16,999 bases of DNA from an uncultured Bacilli bacterium (GCA_934098665.1 CAKOOO010000016.1:1-16999); one strand, 5' to 3'. Positions 6,819 through 15,019 are shown, numbered from the stretch's first letter. Made by a program: numbers and translations. The notes: a model not told the origin generated them from the letters alone.

Positions 6819-7868
6819 TCACTCCCAAGATACACTACCTGAATTTGGAACAATTTGTATAAAGGTATTTCCATCATTTACTTTTAACTTTGTTCCATCC
6901 ATATACATATATTCAGTTTGATCTTTTCTTGTTCCTTTTTTCCATTTAATAGGTATTACATAACCATTAGAAAAATAATAACCTGTTCCTGAACCGATAT
7001 TATTAATTTCTTGTCTTCCCTTGTTTTCACCATCATTTATTGTAGAATTTCCCACTTGATAAGCAATTATATTTTTGAAATGATATTGCTCTTTTGTTAC
7101 ATAATCAACATGTTTCCCAATTTCTGTACTTCTTAAATAATATTTATTTTCATTATCATATTCATAATATACTTTAGTTCCCGCTGAATATGCTATAGAA
7201 ATCTTACAATTTTCTTTACTATCACTAATTTTACTTAAATCAAGTTCTTCTGCACTATAATCTAATAGTAAATTTTTATTACGAGTAGTTCTTAAACTTC
7301 CAAGGCCATTATTCAATTTATCTATACTAGTAAATAAAGTATGCTCACTTGAAACATTTAAAGAAGTATCACGCCAGCCAGTTTTTGTATTATCAACTAC
7401 AACTCTATCAACACCTAAAACTGAAAAATCTCTTTGTGCTTGGGGACTTTGACCATGATGAACATAAATTGCATCATTTTCTAAAGCGTAATCTAAAAAG
7501 TAATGTCTTGAACTTCTTATTGAACCAATTCTTTCTGTTTTTGCATCCATAAATAAAGCCATATATCGACTTATTCCACCCTCAACAATTATTTCATAAA
7601 TTAAATATGCATCTTGAAGTCCACTTTGTAATGGTCTTGCAATATTAATATTGTTAATCATTACAGCATATGGTCTAGATGTAGAATTTTCATCAATAAT
7701 TTGGACCTTTTTTGTTTCTTTTGAAGGATTATTATTTTTTATATTATTTGTTTTATTTCCATTCTTACTGTTTTTTAATACTAAAAATACAGAAATAATC
7801 GCAATTATTAAGATAACTGCTATAGAAATTATAATAATAGTTTTTTTATTTTTTAAATCTATTTTCAT
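6819..7868 (-). CDS. DUF3048 (YerB-like) membrane-anchored extracytoplasmic protein
   Basis: A 349-residue protein with one N-terminal membrane helix (about 9-31), an Asn/Lys-rich linker to about 58, and a DUF3048 domain covering the rest. Family marks include RPYAVMINN (65-73), ARPLQSGLQDAYLIYE, EGGISRYMALF and the SIRSSRHYFLDYA region, all as in B. subtilis YerB; the C-terminal half (about 220-349) is the DUF3048_C part. YerB is usually a lipoprotein, whereas here a plain membrane helix replaces the lipobox. The role of the family is unknown. The ATG overlaps the smpB TGA by four bases (ATGA) with GCAGGA upstream, so it is coupled to smpB. Confidence 0.88.
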   Translation of the reverse strand: MKIDLKNKKTIIIISIAVILIIAIISVFLVLKNSKNGNKTNNIKNNNPSKETKKVQIIDENSTSRPYAVMINNINIARPLQSGLQDAYLIYEIIVEGGISRYMALFMDAKTERIGSIRSSRHYFLDYALENDAIYVHHGQSPQAQRDFSVLGVDRVVVDNTKTGWRDTSLNVSSEHTLFTSIDKLNNGLGSLRTTRNKNLLLDYSAEELDLSKISDSKENCKISIAYSAGTKVYYEYDNENKYYLRSTEIGKHVDYVTKEQYHFKNIIAYQVGNSTINDGENKGRQEINNIGSGTGYYFSNGYVIPIKWKKGTRKDQTEYMYMDGTKLKVNDGNTFIQIVPNSGSVSWE

Positions 7869-8293
7869 ATATTTTTCCTGCTTTCTCTTTCTAAATCTCT
7901 TTTTTTAATTGTCATTCTTTTATCATAAAGTTTTTTTCCTTTACAAACGCCAACTAATACTTTTGCTTTTCCATTTTTTATATAAACCTTTAATGGAACT
8001 AAAGTATAACCACTTATTTGCAAATCGTTTTTTAATTTTAAAATTTCTTTTTTATGAAGTAGTAACTTTCTTTCTCTATACTCATCATGATTAAAAATAC
8101 TTCCTTCCTCATATTTGGCTATATACATATTTGTTATGAAACATTCGTTGTTTCTAATTCTTACATAGCTATCTTTAATATTACATGAACCTTTTCTAAT
8201 TGATTTAATTTCAGTTCCGTTAAGAACTAACCCTGCCTCAATTTCTTTTTCAACAAAATAGTTAAAATATGCTTTTTTATTATTTATTTCCAT
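7865..8293 (-). CDS. smpB: SsrA-binding protein SmpB
   Basis: A 142-residue protein that binds tmRNA and brings it to stalled ribosomes for trans-translation. The conserved core starts NKKAYFNYFVEKEIEAGLVLNGTEIKSIR (residues about 5-33, motif AGLVLNGTEIKS) and continues through the GSCNIKDSYVRI segment; a Lys/Arg-rich tail (residues about 125-142) is the part that enters the decoding centre. I chose the ATG at 8293 over an in-frame ATG at 8347. SmpB homologues begin close to this point, and GAGGAAC stands seven bases upstream; the longer version has no Shine-Dalgarno. It overlaps the end of rnr by 14 bases. The rnr-smpB pairing is classical, since RNase R degrades messages released by trans-translation. 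Confidence 0.95.
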   Translation of the reverse strand: MEINNKKAYFNYFVEKEIEAGLVLNGTEIKSIRKGSCNIKDSYVRIRNNECFITNMYIAKYEEGSIFNHDEYRERKLLLHKKEILKLKNDLQISGYTLVPLKVYIKNGKAKVLVGVCKGKKLYDKRMTIKKRDLERESRKNI

Positions 8294-10373
8294 CTTGTTC
8301 CTCATAAATTTCAAAATCAATTGTACTATTTTCTTTGGACGCATCACTTACGATAACTTCAACTGTTTGACCTAATGAATAAGCAATTTGGTTATCTTTT
8401 ACAAGTGATAGTAAATTTGGAACATAAGTATAAAAACCATTTAAAGTAGATATATGAACTAATCCTTCAATTAAATTAGGAAGTTTAACAAAAAATCCAA
8501 AATTTGTCACGCCGGAAATAATACCTGTATATTTTTGACCAATATGACTTTCCATATATTCAGCCATTTTCATATCAAGTACTTCTCTTTCAGCATTTTG
8601 AGCATCAACTTCTTTTTTACTTGAATGATCACATGCTTCAGGTAAATAGTTTTCATAATATCTTATAGTATCCATATCAATTTTATTTTCAAATAAATAT
8701 CTATGTAATAAAGTATGTACCATTAAATCCGGAAATCTTCTTATTGGTGATGTAAAATGGGTATAAATTTTACTAGCAAGTCCAAAATGGCCGATATTAT
8801 TTGAACTATATATAGCTTTTTTCATACTTCTTAATAACATATCGCTTAATATGTCAAATTCTTTTTTATCATGTAGACTTTGTAATATATCTTGCATTTT
8901 TTTAGGAGTTATATCTATGGTAGAAACATCTAACTTATATCCTAGTAATTTTGTGAAATTAACGAAATCTTCAATTTTTTCCGCATTAGGTTTACCGTGA
9001 ATTCTATATACAAACGGAAGATCCATATTAAAAATATGTGTTGCTACTGTTTCATTAGCGGCTATCATAAAGTCTTCAATAATTTTTTCTCCTTCTAATT
9101 GAACTCGTTTAACAACATCAATTGCTTTGCCAGTTTCATCTTGAATAATTTTTGCTTCATCTAAATCAAAATCAATATATCCACGATTTTCCTTATCTTT
9201 GCGAAGTATATGAGCAAGTTCTTGCATTAGAAATAATTTATCTTTAAATGGTTCATAACCTTCAGGAATAATATTTTCCATAATAATTTTATTAACATTT
9301 TTATATGTCATTTTCTTTTTACTATTAATAACACTTAAAAATATATTATGGTCACTTACTTTGCCAGTTTTATTAATAGTCATTTCACAACTTATTGCAA
9401 GTCTATCTACGCCTTCATTTAATGAGCATATCCCATTTGAAAGTTCATGAGGTAGCATCGGAAGTACAGTATCCGCTAAATATGCAGAAGTTCCTTTTTC
9501 ATATGCACTATTGTATAATGGTGAATTTTCTTTAACATAATGAGAAACATCTGCAATGTGCACTCCTAAAATATAATTATTATTCTCTTTTCTTATGCTT
9601 ACTGCATCATCTATATCTTTAGTATCATCACCATCTATTGTAAATATTACTTCATTTCTTAAGTCTACTCTTCCTTTTATTTCTTCATCAGTAACGCTTG
9701 TTTTCATATTAGAAACTTGAGTTTTAACTTCTTTAGAAACATCTAAAAATATTTCATGCTTGCAAGCAATTGACATTATATCAACACCAGGATCATTTTT
9801 ATGGCCTAATATTTTAATAACATCCGCTAAATAAAGGTTGTTAGATAGTTCTTTATTGATTTTTACTAATACTTTATGTCCCTCTACTAAATGAGAACTT
9901 GTTTCTTTTGTTAAAACTACTTTAATGTTCTTTTTTTTATCATCTAAACTAAAATATAATTCGTTTTTTTTATTTTTTAAAATTTCACCTACTAAAAAAT
10001 TAATATCTCTTTTTAATATATTAACAACTATACCTTCATCATTTTGAACATCAATTTCAACAAAATCACCATCTACTGCACCATTAAGATTTTCTCTTTT
10101 TACAAAAGTATCTTCATCATATTTAGTATCAACAAATCCATTGCCGTGTTTATTTATATGAATAATTCCAGTCAGTAGTGAACTACATTTTTCCATTAAA
10201 ATAAATTTATCTTTTTTACTTTTATGAACAATGCCTTCAGAAACTAATGCACTCATATTTTTTTGCAATTCTTTATATTCCTCTACTGTTGTTAACTCTA
10301 ATAAGTCATTAATTTCTATTAATGTTAAGCCCTTTTTTTCTTCATTTAATTTTTCAATTATATTATCTTTCAT
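8280..10373 (-). CDS. rnr: Ribonuclease R
   Basis: A 697-residue processive 3'-to-5' exoribonuclease of the RNB family. Domains in order: N-terminal winged-helix region (about 1-65), cold-shock/OB folds (about 68-195), RNB catalytic domain (about 235-560), and a C-terminal S1 domain (about 615-690, GVTNFGFFVKLPNLIEGLVHIS). The metal-binding Asp cluster FTIDGDDTKDIDDAVS is at about 244-259, and SPIRRFPDL is present. There is no long basic tail after S1, unlike many RNase R proteins. Two start codons lie close together (10379 and 10373). I prefer 10373 because GGGGTGAA is then correctly spaced and the ATG overlaps the upstream TAA by one base (TAATG); 10379 would leave almost no spacing. Confidence 0.95.
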   Translation of the reverse strand: MKDNIIEKLNEEKKGLTLIEINDLLELTTVEEYKELQKNMSALVSEGIVHKSKKDKFILMEKCSSLLTGIIHINKHGNGFVDTKYDEDTFVKRENLNGAVDGDFVEIDVQNDEGIVVNILKRDINFLVGEILKNKKNELYFSLDDKKKNIKVVLTKETSSHLVEGHKVLVKINKELSNNLYLADVIKILGHKNDPGVDIMSIACKHEIFLDVSKEVKTQVSNMKTSVTDEEIKGRVDLRNEVIFTIDGDDTKDIDDAVSIRKENNNYILGVHIADVSHYVKENSPLYNSAYEKGTSAYLADTVLPMLPHELSNGICSLNEGVDRLAISCEMTINKTGKVSDHNIFLSVINSKKKMTYKNVNKIIMENIIPEGYEPFKDKLFLMQELAHILRKDKENRGYIDFDLDEAKIIQDETGKAIDVVKRVQLEGEKIIEDFMIAANETVATHIFNMDLPFVYRIHGKPNAEKIEDFVNFTKLLGYKLDVSTIDITPKKMQDILQSLHDKKEFDILSDMLLRSMKKAIYSSNNIGHFGLASKIYTHFTSPIRRFPDLMVHTLLHRYLFENKIDMDTIRYYENYLPEACDHSSKKEVDAQNAEREVLDMKMAEYMESHIGQKYTGIISGVTNFGFFVKLPNLIEGLVHISTLNGFYTYVPNLLSLVKDNQIAYSLGQTVEVIVSDASKENSTIDFEIYEEQDGNK

Positions 10374-10813
10374 TAACATTCACCCCAACTACATTTTCCA
10401 TTTTTTGTACAGTTATCTATTGTTGACAATTTATATTTATGATTTTCATTACATGTATAAACAAAATCTTCCTCTTTTGTACTTGTATTAATAACTAATT
10501 TTACTATATCAGTTCCATTAAATTTTACATTTCCGTTTTTTGCAGGATTATTTTTTGTAAGAATATCCTCATCAAGAGTACCCGAAGAAATTAAAGTACT
10601 TAATTGTATATCATTTGAGCAGTTACTACTTGATAATTTACAATATGTTTGTGTCGCAACAAGAATTTCTTTTATAATACTTTCATTATTGGCATTTTTT
10701 GTATTTTGACTTAACTTATTCATACTAACACCAATTGTTATTCCCAAAGCAATGACAATTGTTATTACCACAAGCATTTCAATTAATGTAAAACCATTTC
10801 TATCTTTTTTCAT
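10373..10813 (-). CDS. Type IV prepilin-like / pseudopilin protein
   Basis: A 146-residue protein with a short basic leader (MKKDRNG) and the class III cleavage signature G|FTLIE; cleavage after Gly7 would leave Phe +1 and the conserved Glu at +5. The hydrophobic N-terminal helix (about 8-30) is typical of pilins and ComGC/GspG pseudopilins. The soluble part is Ser/Asn-rich with six Cys (about 57, 64, 120, 133, 140, 146), suggesting disulfides near the C-terminus. No pilus ATPase, platform protein or prepilin peptidase is in the window, so the partner machinery must be elsewhere. It is the first gene of the rnr-smpB operon. There is no Shine-Dalgarno before the ATG: the promoter -10 predicts transcription from the A of the start codon. 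Confidence 0.88.
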   Translation of the reverse strand: MKKDRNGFTLIEMLVVITIVIALGITIGVSMNKLSQNTKNANNESIIKEILVATQTYCKLSSSNCSNDIQLSTLISSGTLDEDILTKNNPAKNGNVKFNGTDIVKLVINTSTKEEDFVYTCNENHKYKLSTIDNCTKNGKCSWGEC

Positions 10814-10819
10814 AATTTA

Positions 10820-10848
10820 ATTATATATTACTTAACTATTTTTTTCAA
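10820..10848 (-). promoter_or_regulatory. Promoter of the prepilin-rnr-smpB operon, predicted leaderless
   Basis: -35 TTGAAA (10843-10848), 17-base spacer, -10 TATAAT (10820-10825). Counting from the -10, +1 falls at 10813, the A of the prepilin ATG. No Shine-Dalgarno is possible between them. It lies five bases after the T-run of the secG terminator. Confidence 0.75.
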
Positions 10849-10854
10849 TTATTT

Positions 10855-10889
10855 TAAAAAAATCATAGCATTTTTTTACTATGATTTTT
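10855..10889 (-). terminator. Intrinsic terminator of tilS-ftsH-secG
   Basis: Nine-base-pair stem AAATCATAG/CTATGATTT (10879-10887 with 10860-10868), extendable through A-T pairs, ten-base loop, then a T-run. The secG TAA (10888-10890) abuts the stem. Confidence 0.9.
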
Positions 10890-11106
10890 ATTTTAAAAAT
10901 AATATAAAAGAAATTACGAAGAATATAATACCTAAACATAACGTTAATCTACTTATAAATAGTTCAACTCCTCTTTCTTTCATATTCTTGAATAAAGCTT
11001 CATTTCCACCAGTAATAATACTTCCAGCATCGCTTGCTTTATTGCTTTGCAATAAAACAATAACAATTAAAAGTACAGATACAACAAGTAAAATTGTTTC
11101 TAGCAT
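10888..11106 (-). CDS. secG: Preprotein translocase subunit SecG
   Basis: A 72-residue subunit of the SecYEG channel. Two membrane helices (about 2-19 and 50-70) flank the diagnostic loop: LLQSNKASDAGSIITGG (about 18-34) followed by a short charged turn. Length is close to the usual 75-80. The frame is open to an ATG at 11136, but the ATG at 11106 is chosen: homologues begin directly with the first helix, and GAGGAAG in the last ftsH codons is well placed for it. It starts one base after the ftsH stop, so coupling is likely. It is the last gene before a strong terminator. The Firmicutes order secG-(yvaK)-rnr-smpB is partly kept, but with a terminator, a promoter and a prepilin gene inserted after secG. 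Confidence 0.93.
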   Translation of the reverse strand: MLETILLVVSVLLIVIVLLQSNKASDAGSIITGGNEALFKNMKERGVELFISRLTLCLGIIFFVISFILFLK

Positions 11107-11107
11107 A

Positions 11108-13102
11108 TTATTCTTCCTCGCTTTCTTTAATAGCATCTTCTAATTCTGCTTTTGTCATTTTTGTATAATTTTTAATTTTTTTATCTTTAGCTATTGCTTT
11201 TAATTCATCAATGGTTTTTATTTGAGCTTCATCTGAAGTTTTTTCAATAATTTCTTCACTTGGTATAGTTCCATTTTCAACAATGTAATCAATTTGTTCT
11301 TTGTTTAATGTTTCATATTTCATTAATGCATCAGATAAAAGTGATATTAAAGCTTCATTATCCGCAATAATTTTTTTTGCTTTTGCCATGCATGAATCAA
11401 TTATTTTTCTAGTAGCTCTATCAATTTCCAAAGCAACTTGATCAGAGAAATCCTTGCTTTTTGCGTAATCTCTACCTAAAAATACATTTTTTTCTCTTTC
11501 TTCATATTGCATTGGTCCAAGTTCACTCATACCATATTCTGTAACCATACTTCTTGCAATAGCAGTAGCTTTTTTAAAGTCATCAGAAGCACCAGTACTC
11601 ATTTCATGTAAGAAATGTTCCTCACTTGCTCTTCCACCTAATAGACCAGTAATTCTTCCTAAAAGTTCATTTTTAGTCATTATAGACAATTTTTCTTCTT
11701 TTGGAAGCATCATCGTATATCCGCCGGCCATTCCTCTTGGAATAATTGTAATTTTATGAACAACTTCAGCATATTCATTTTTAAGACCAATAACTGCATG
11801 TCCTGCTTCATGTAATGATACTAATTTTTTCTCTTTATCAGTAATTTTTCTAGTTGTTTTTGCTGGACCTAGTAAAACTCTATCAGTTGCTTCATCTATT
11901 TCGTCAATTGATATTTTGTTTTTATTACGACGTACCGCTAAAAGAGCTGCCTCATTTAATAAGTTTTCAAGGTCTGCTCCACTAAATCCAGGTGTTCTTG
12001 CTGCTATTGAAGAAAGTTTTACATCTGAAGATAAAATTTTATTTTTTGCGTGAACTTTTAATATTTGTTCTCTTTCATTTGCATCTGGTAATGATACAGT
12101 AACTTGTCTATCAAATCTTCCCGGTCTTAATAATGCTGGGTCTAAAACATCAGGTCTATTTGTTGCTGCAATAATAATAATACCTTCATTTGCACCAAAT
12201 CCATCCATTTCAGTTAGAAGTTGATTTAAAGTTTGTTCTCTTTCATCATGACCTCCACCAAGACCTGTTCCTCTTTGACGACCAACTGCATCTATTTCAT
12301 CAATAAATATTAAACATGGAGCATTTCTTTTTGCTTCTTTAAACATATCCCTTACTCTTGATGCGCCAACACCTACAAATAATTCAACAAAATCTGAACC
12401 ACTTATATAGAAAAATGGAACATTAGCTTCACCTGCAATGGCTTTTGCAAGTAGTGTTTTACCTGTTCCCGGAGGGCCTACTAATAAAACACCTTTTGGA
12501 ATTCTTGCTCCCATACTTTGAAATTTTTTAGGATTTTTTAAAAAGTCAATTAATTCTTCAACTTCTTCTTTTTCTTCTTTCAAGCCAGCAACATCTTTAA
12601 ATGATTTTTTATCTTTGTCATCGCTTAAACGTGCTTTGCTTCTACCAAAATCCATAGAATTTTTATTTGAACTTGCTAGTTTATTAAATAATGAATACGC
12701 TACAGAAACAACAATTATTATAGGAAGCACATTTACAACAATGTATAAAAATGTACTTGAACCTGGATCTTTATTAGTATCATATTTTTCAATATTATTT
12801 TTCTTAACATATTCTATAATTTCAGGTATTTCATCTTCAACAACCTTGGCTTTAAAACTTTCACCATCTTTATAGTTTGATAATTTACCTTCAACATAGT
12901 AAATTGACTCACTACTTTTTGGAGTTATTACAATTTCTTCAACTTCATTATTTTCAAGAGCAGTAATTAATTTTCCAGTAGATAAATCATTAACTACCAT
13001 GCCTTGAAGTTTTAATACTACAAGTATAATACCTATAATTATTCCTAAAACCAAATATGGTCCTAAATTTTTTATAATTGAATTTTTTTTCGCATTTTTC
13101 AT
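11108..13102 (-). CDS. ftsH: ATP-dependent zinc metalloprotease FtsH
   Basis: A 664-residue membrane AAA+ protease that extracts and degrades membrane and regulatory proteins as a hexamer. Layout: helix 1 (about 13-31), external loop (about 32-115), helix 2 (about 117-138), AAA+ domain with Walker A GPPGTGKT (209-216), pore loop FVGVGASRVR, Walker B LIFIDE (264-269) and the second region of homology around ATNRPDVLDPALLRPGRFD; then the protease domain with HEAGH (431-435) and the third zinc ligand in GASDDF (about 504-509). Residues 630-664 add a segment resembling a Rho-N/SAP helix-extension-helix unit, unusual for FtsH. The ATG follows the tilS stop by four bases. In B. subtilis hpt lies between tilS and ftsH; here it is missing. 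Confidence 0.97.
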   Translation of the reverse strand: MKNAKKNSIIKNLGPYLVLGIIIGIILVVLKLQGMVVNDLSTGKLITALENNEVEEIVITPKSSESIYYVEGKLSNYKDGESFKAKVVEDEIPEIIEYVKKNNIEKYDTNKDPGSSTFLYIVVNVLPIIIVVSVAYSLFNKLASSNKNSMDFGRSKARLSDDKDKKSFKDVAGLKEEKEEVEELIDFLKNPKKFQSMGARIPKGVLLVGPPGTGKTLLAKAIAGEANVPFFYISGSDFVELFVGVGASRVRDMFKEAKRNAPCLIFIDEIDAVGRQRGTGLGGGHDEREQTLNQLLTEMDGFGANEGIIIIAATNRPDVLDPALLRPGRFDRQVTVSLPDANEREQILKVHAKNKILSSDVKLSSIAARTPGFSGADLENLLNEAALLAVRRNKNKISIDEIDEATDRVLLGPAKTTRKITDKEKKLVSLHEAGHAVIGLKNEYAEVVHKITIIPRGMAGGYTMMLPKEEKLSIMTKNELLGRITGLLGGRASEEHFLHEMSTGASDDFKKATAIARSMVTEYGMSELGPMQYEEREKNVFLGRDYAKSKDFSDQVALEIDRATRKIIDSCMAKAKKIIADNEALISLLSDALMKYETLNKEQIDYIVENGTIPSEEIIEKTSDEAQIKTIDELKAIAKDKKIKNYTKMTKAELEDAIKESEEE

Positions 13103-13106
13103 TTAA

Positions 13107-14393
13107 TCATTTCCTTTCGCATAAAAGTATTATATCACACTTTTCATTTTTTCCTATATCAATTTTACTTTTTTTAATTCCTGGTAACCATAATATATGG
13201 CCTAAACTATCAGTGACTACTGGTAACATATCTCTTATTTCAACACTAATTTTTTCATTTATTAAAATATCTTTTACTTTTTTGGTTCCTAAATTTTTCA
13301 CAAACATTTTGTCCCCATCTTTTCTTGTTCTTATAATAAGTGGTAGTGTTATTTGACTGCTATCTAACCTTAAAACATAATTATTGTTAACATCAACTTC
13401 ATCAACTTTTTTTATAACATAATCTTTTGTTTCAAAATATGTATCAAATGTAATACAATAATTATCTTTAATTAGTTCTTTTTTTATTTTAAATAAATTA
13501 TAATCTTTTTGAGCTATATATCCATTATTTAAATTTAATTTCAAATTACTTTTCGAAGAATTTATCATTTTTACCATTGAAAATAGTGTATTATCATTTA
13601 TGTCTAGTTCATCATTAGCTTGAACTTTTTTTATTAATAATTCAATAGTTTTTCTTTTTATAAAATTCTTTTCATTTTTTAACGCATCAATATTTATTGT
13701 TTCATTATTTATTGCATTTAGCTTTTTTATATAACTACTTACAAAATCATCATAAAGTTCTAATTCCTCACTAAACTTCAAATATTTTTTATGAACTTGG
13801 GGATCTTCTTTTTTTAAAAAAGGTAATATATTTTTTCTATATCTATTTCTTACATGTTCATCAGAAAAATTAGTATCATCAACATAATAATCAATATTAT
13901 TTTCTTTTAAATAATTATATATTTCTTCTTTATCAACATATAATAAAGGTCTTAAATACTTATTATTTTCTTTTTTTATACCAATATAACCAGAAAGTTT
14001 ACTACCCCTTGTAATTCTCATAAGAATTGTTTCGATTAAATCATCTCCATGATGAGCTGTAAGAATATATTTTGCATTATATTTATTCATAAGTTCATTA
14101 AAAAAATCATATCTTTTTTTTCTTGCGTTATATTCAAAATTAGTAAATGTATTAAATTTAATATCTAGACCTTCGAATATTAAATTATTTTTTTGGCAAA
14201 ATTCTTTAACATAATTATACTCAATTAAAGAGTTTTCTCTTACATTATGATTTACAGTAGATACTATAATATTTTTAGTAACTTTCATAGCAAGCGAAAG
14301 AAGACACATTGAATCTGGTCCTCCTGAACATGCAATGATAATTTTATCATCAGGTTTAATTTTCAAATTTAAAAATTTATTAACATCATTCAT
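13107..14393 (-). CDS. tilS: tRNA(Ile)-lysidine synthase
   Basis: A 428-residue enzyme that modifies C34 of tRNA-Ile (CAU) to lysidine using ATP and lysine, changing both codon reading and charging. The N-type ATP pyrophosphatase domain has the PP-loop SGGPDS (23-28), followed by NHNVRENS and the TAHHGDDLIETILMR segment (about 112-126). A linker of about 100 residues and a TilS-C domain follow (about 345-428, RTRKDGDKM, GTKKVKDILINEKI, ILWLPGIKKS). Essential where ATA codons are read; ATA is common in these genes. The ATG at 14393 fits the position of the PP-loop in homologues. No Shine-Dalgarno precedes it; a TATAAT six bases upstream suggests a leaderless or near-leaderless mRNA. Confidence 0.95.
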   Translation of the reverse strand: MNDVNKFLNLKIKPDDKIIIACSGGPDSMCLLSLAMKVTKNIIVSTVNHNVRENSLIEYNYVKEFCQKNNLIFEGLDIKFNTFTNFEYNARKKRYDFFNELMNKYNAKYILTAHHGDDLIETILMRITRGSKLSGYIGIKKENNKYLRPLLYVDKEEIYNYLKENNIDYYVDDTNFSDEHVRNRYRKNILPFLKKEDPQVHKKYLKFSEELELYDDFVSSYIKKLNAINNETINIDALKNEKNFIKRKTIELLIKKVQANDELDINDNTLFSMVKMINSSKSNLKLNLNNGYIAQKDYNLFKIKKELIKDNYCITFDTYFETKDYVIKKVDEVDVNNNYVLRLDSSQITLPLIIRTRKDGDKMFVKNLGTKKVKDILINEKISVEIRDMLPVVTDSLGHILWLPGIKKSKIDIGKNEKCDIILLCERK

Positions 14394-14399
14394 ACGATT

Positions 14400-14430
14400 A
14401 TTATAATACCAAAATATTTTAGTTTTACAA
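14400..14430 (-). promoter_or_regulatory. Predicted tilS-ftsH-secG promoter (leaderless)
   Basis: TATAAT at 14400-14405 would place +1 at 14393, the A of the tilS ATG. An overlapping TATTAT with a preceding TGG (extended -10, 14403-14411) would place it at about 14396. TTGTAA (14425-14430) is 16 bases from TATTAT and 19 from TATAAT. Either way the leader is zero to three bases and has no Shine-Dalgarno. Confidence 0.5.
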
Positions 14431-14440
14431 GTACTTTTTG

Positions 14441-15019
14441 TTATTTTCTTAAGTTTTTTAAACTATGATATTTTTCTAAAGTTCGGATATTATTTTCATG
14501 CATATAAAATGAAACATCTTTACCAACATATCTTAAATGCCAACACTCATAATTAAAACCAGTAATATTTTCAAACCCTTTTGGATATCTTAATATAAAT
14601 CCATATTTATACGCATTTTCATGTATCCATTTAACTTCTTTTAAAGAATCATCAAAATATTCAACATAAAAATTATTAATAATTAAAGCAAAATCTAATG
14701 CAAGACCTGTTTGATGTTCAGAGCATCCTGGTAAAGCAACTAATTTATAAGCTTTCTTCCCTTGTTTAAATAAATTATATGCTAAAATAAACTCTTGATA
14801 TTTATATGAACGATATCCAGAATCTATTACCATGTTTATTCCATTATATAACCCCTCTAAACGAAACATTAAAAAGTTTTCATATACTTCTTTATCTAAA
14901 TAAGTTAACATTTTATCATTTAATTTCGGAGTTTCAATTAATGTAACTTTAATTAAATTTTTTGGAATAAAATTCTTGTCTAAAGGATTTTCTTTATTTA
15001 CTAGAATATCTTTGTTCAT
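14441..15019 (-). CDS. VanY-type D-alanyl-D-alanine carboxypeptidase (M15B), no signal peptide
   Basis: A 192-residue zinc D,D-peptidase of the VanY/LD-carboxypeptidase-like M15 family, which removes the terminal D-Ala of peptidoglycan stems. Motifs: SGYRS (67-71); SEHQTGLALD (100-109) supplying zinc ligands His102 and Asp109; and ECWHLRY (158-164) with catalytic Glu158 and zinc ligand His161. The domain starts almost at the N-terminus (LVNKENPLDKNFIPKNL, residues 6-22), and there is no signal peptide, lipobox or membrane helix, unlike most VanY proteins. It may therefore be cytoplasmic or leave by another route. It overlaps prfB by four bases (ATGA) and is probably translated from an AAAGG inside prfB. 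No clear terminator separates it from tilS. Confidence 0.88.
   Translation of the reverse strand: MNKDILVNKENPLDKNFIPKNLIKVTLIETPKLNDKMLTYLDKEVYENFLMFRLEGLYNGINMVIDSGYRSYKYQEFILAYNLFKQGKKAYKLVALPGCSEHQTGLALDFALIINNFYVEYFDDSLKEVKWIHENAYKYGFILRYPKGFENITGFNYECWHLRYVGKDVSFYMHENNIRTLEKYHSLKNLRK

Noticed and set aside
8294..8347. Longer smpB start
   Set aside because: The extra 18 residues are translated from inside rnr, have no Shine-Dalgarno, and are absent from the SmpB family N-terminus.
11107..11136. Longer secG start
   Set aside because: It would overlap the ftsH end and add ten charged residues before the first helix; the ATG at 11106 has a well-placed Shine-Dalgarno.
13078..13356. 92-codon plus-strand frame, and other plus-strand frames (1578-1796, 5491-5799, 7651-7908, 10231-10491, 12615-12875)
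   Set aside because: They are antisense to strongly conserved genes (tilS, ctp, cdaR, DUF3048, rnr, ftsH), lack Shine-Dalgarno support and read as back-translations of AT-rich codons.
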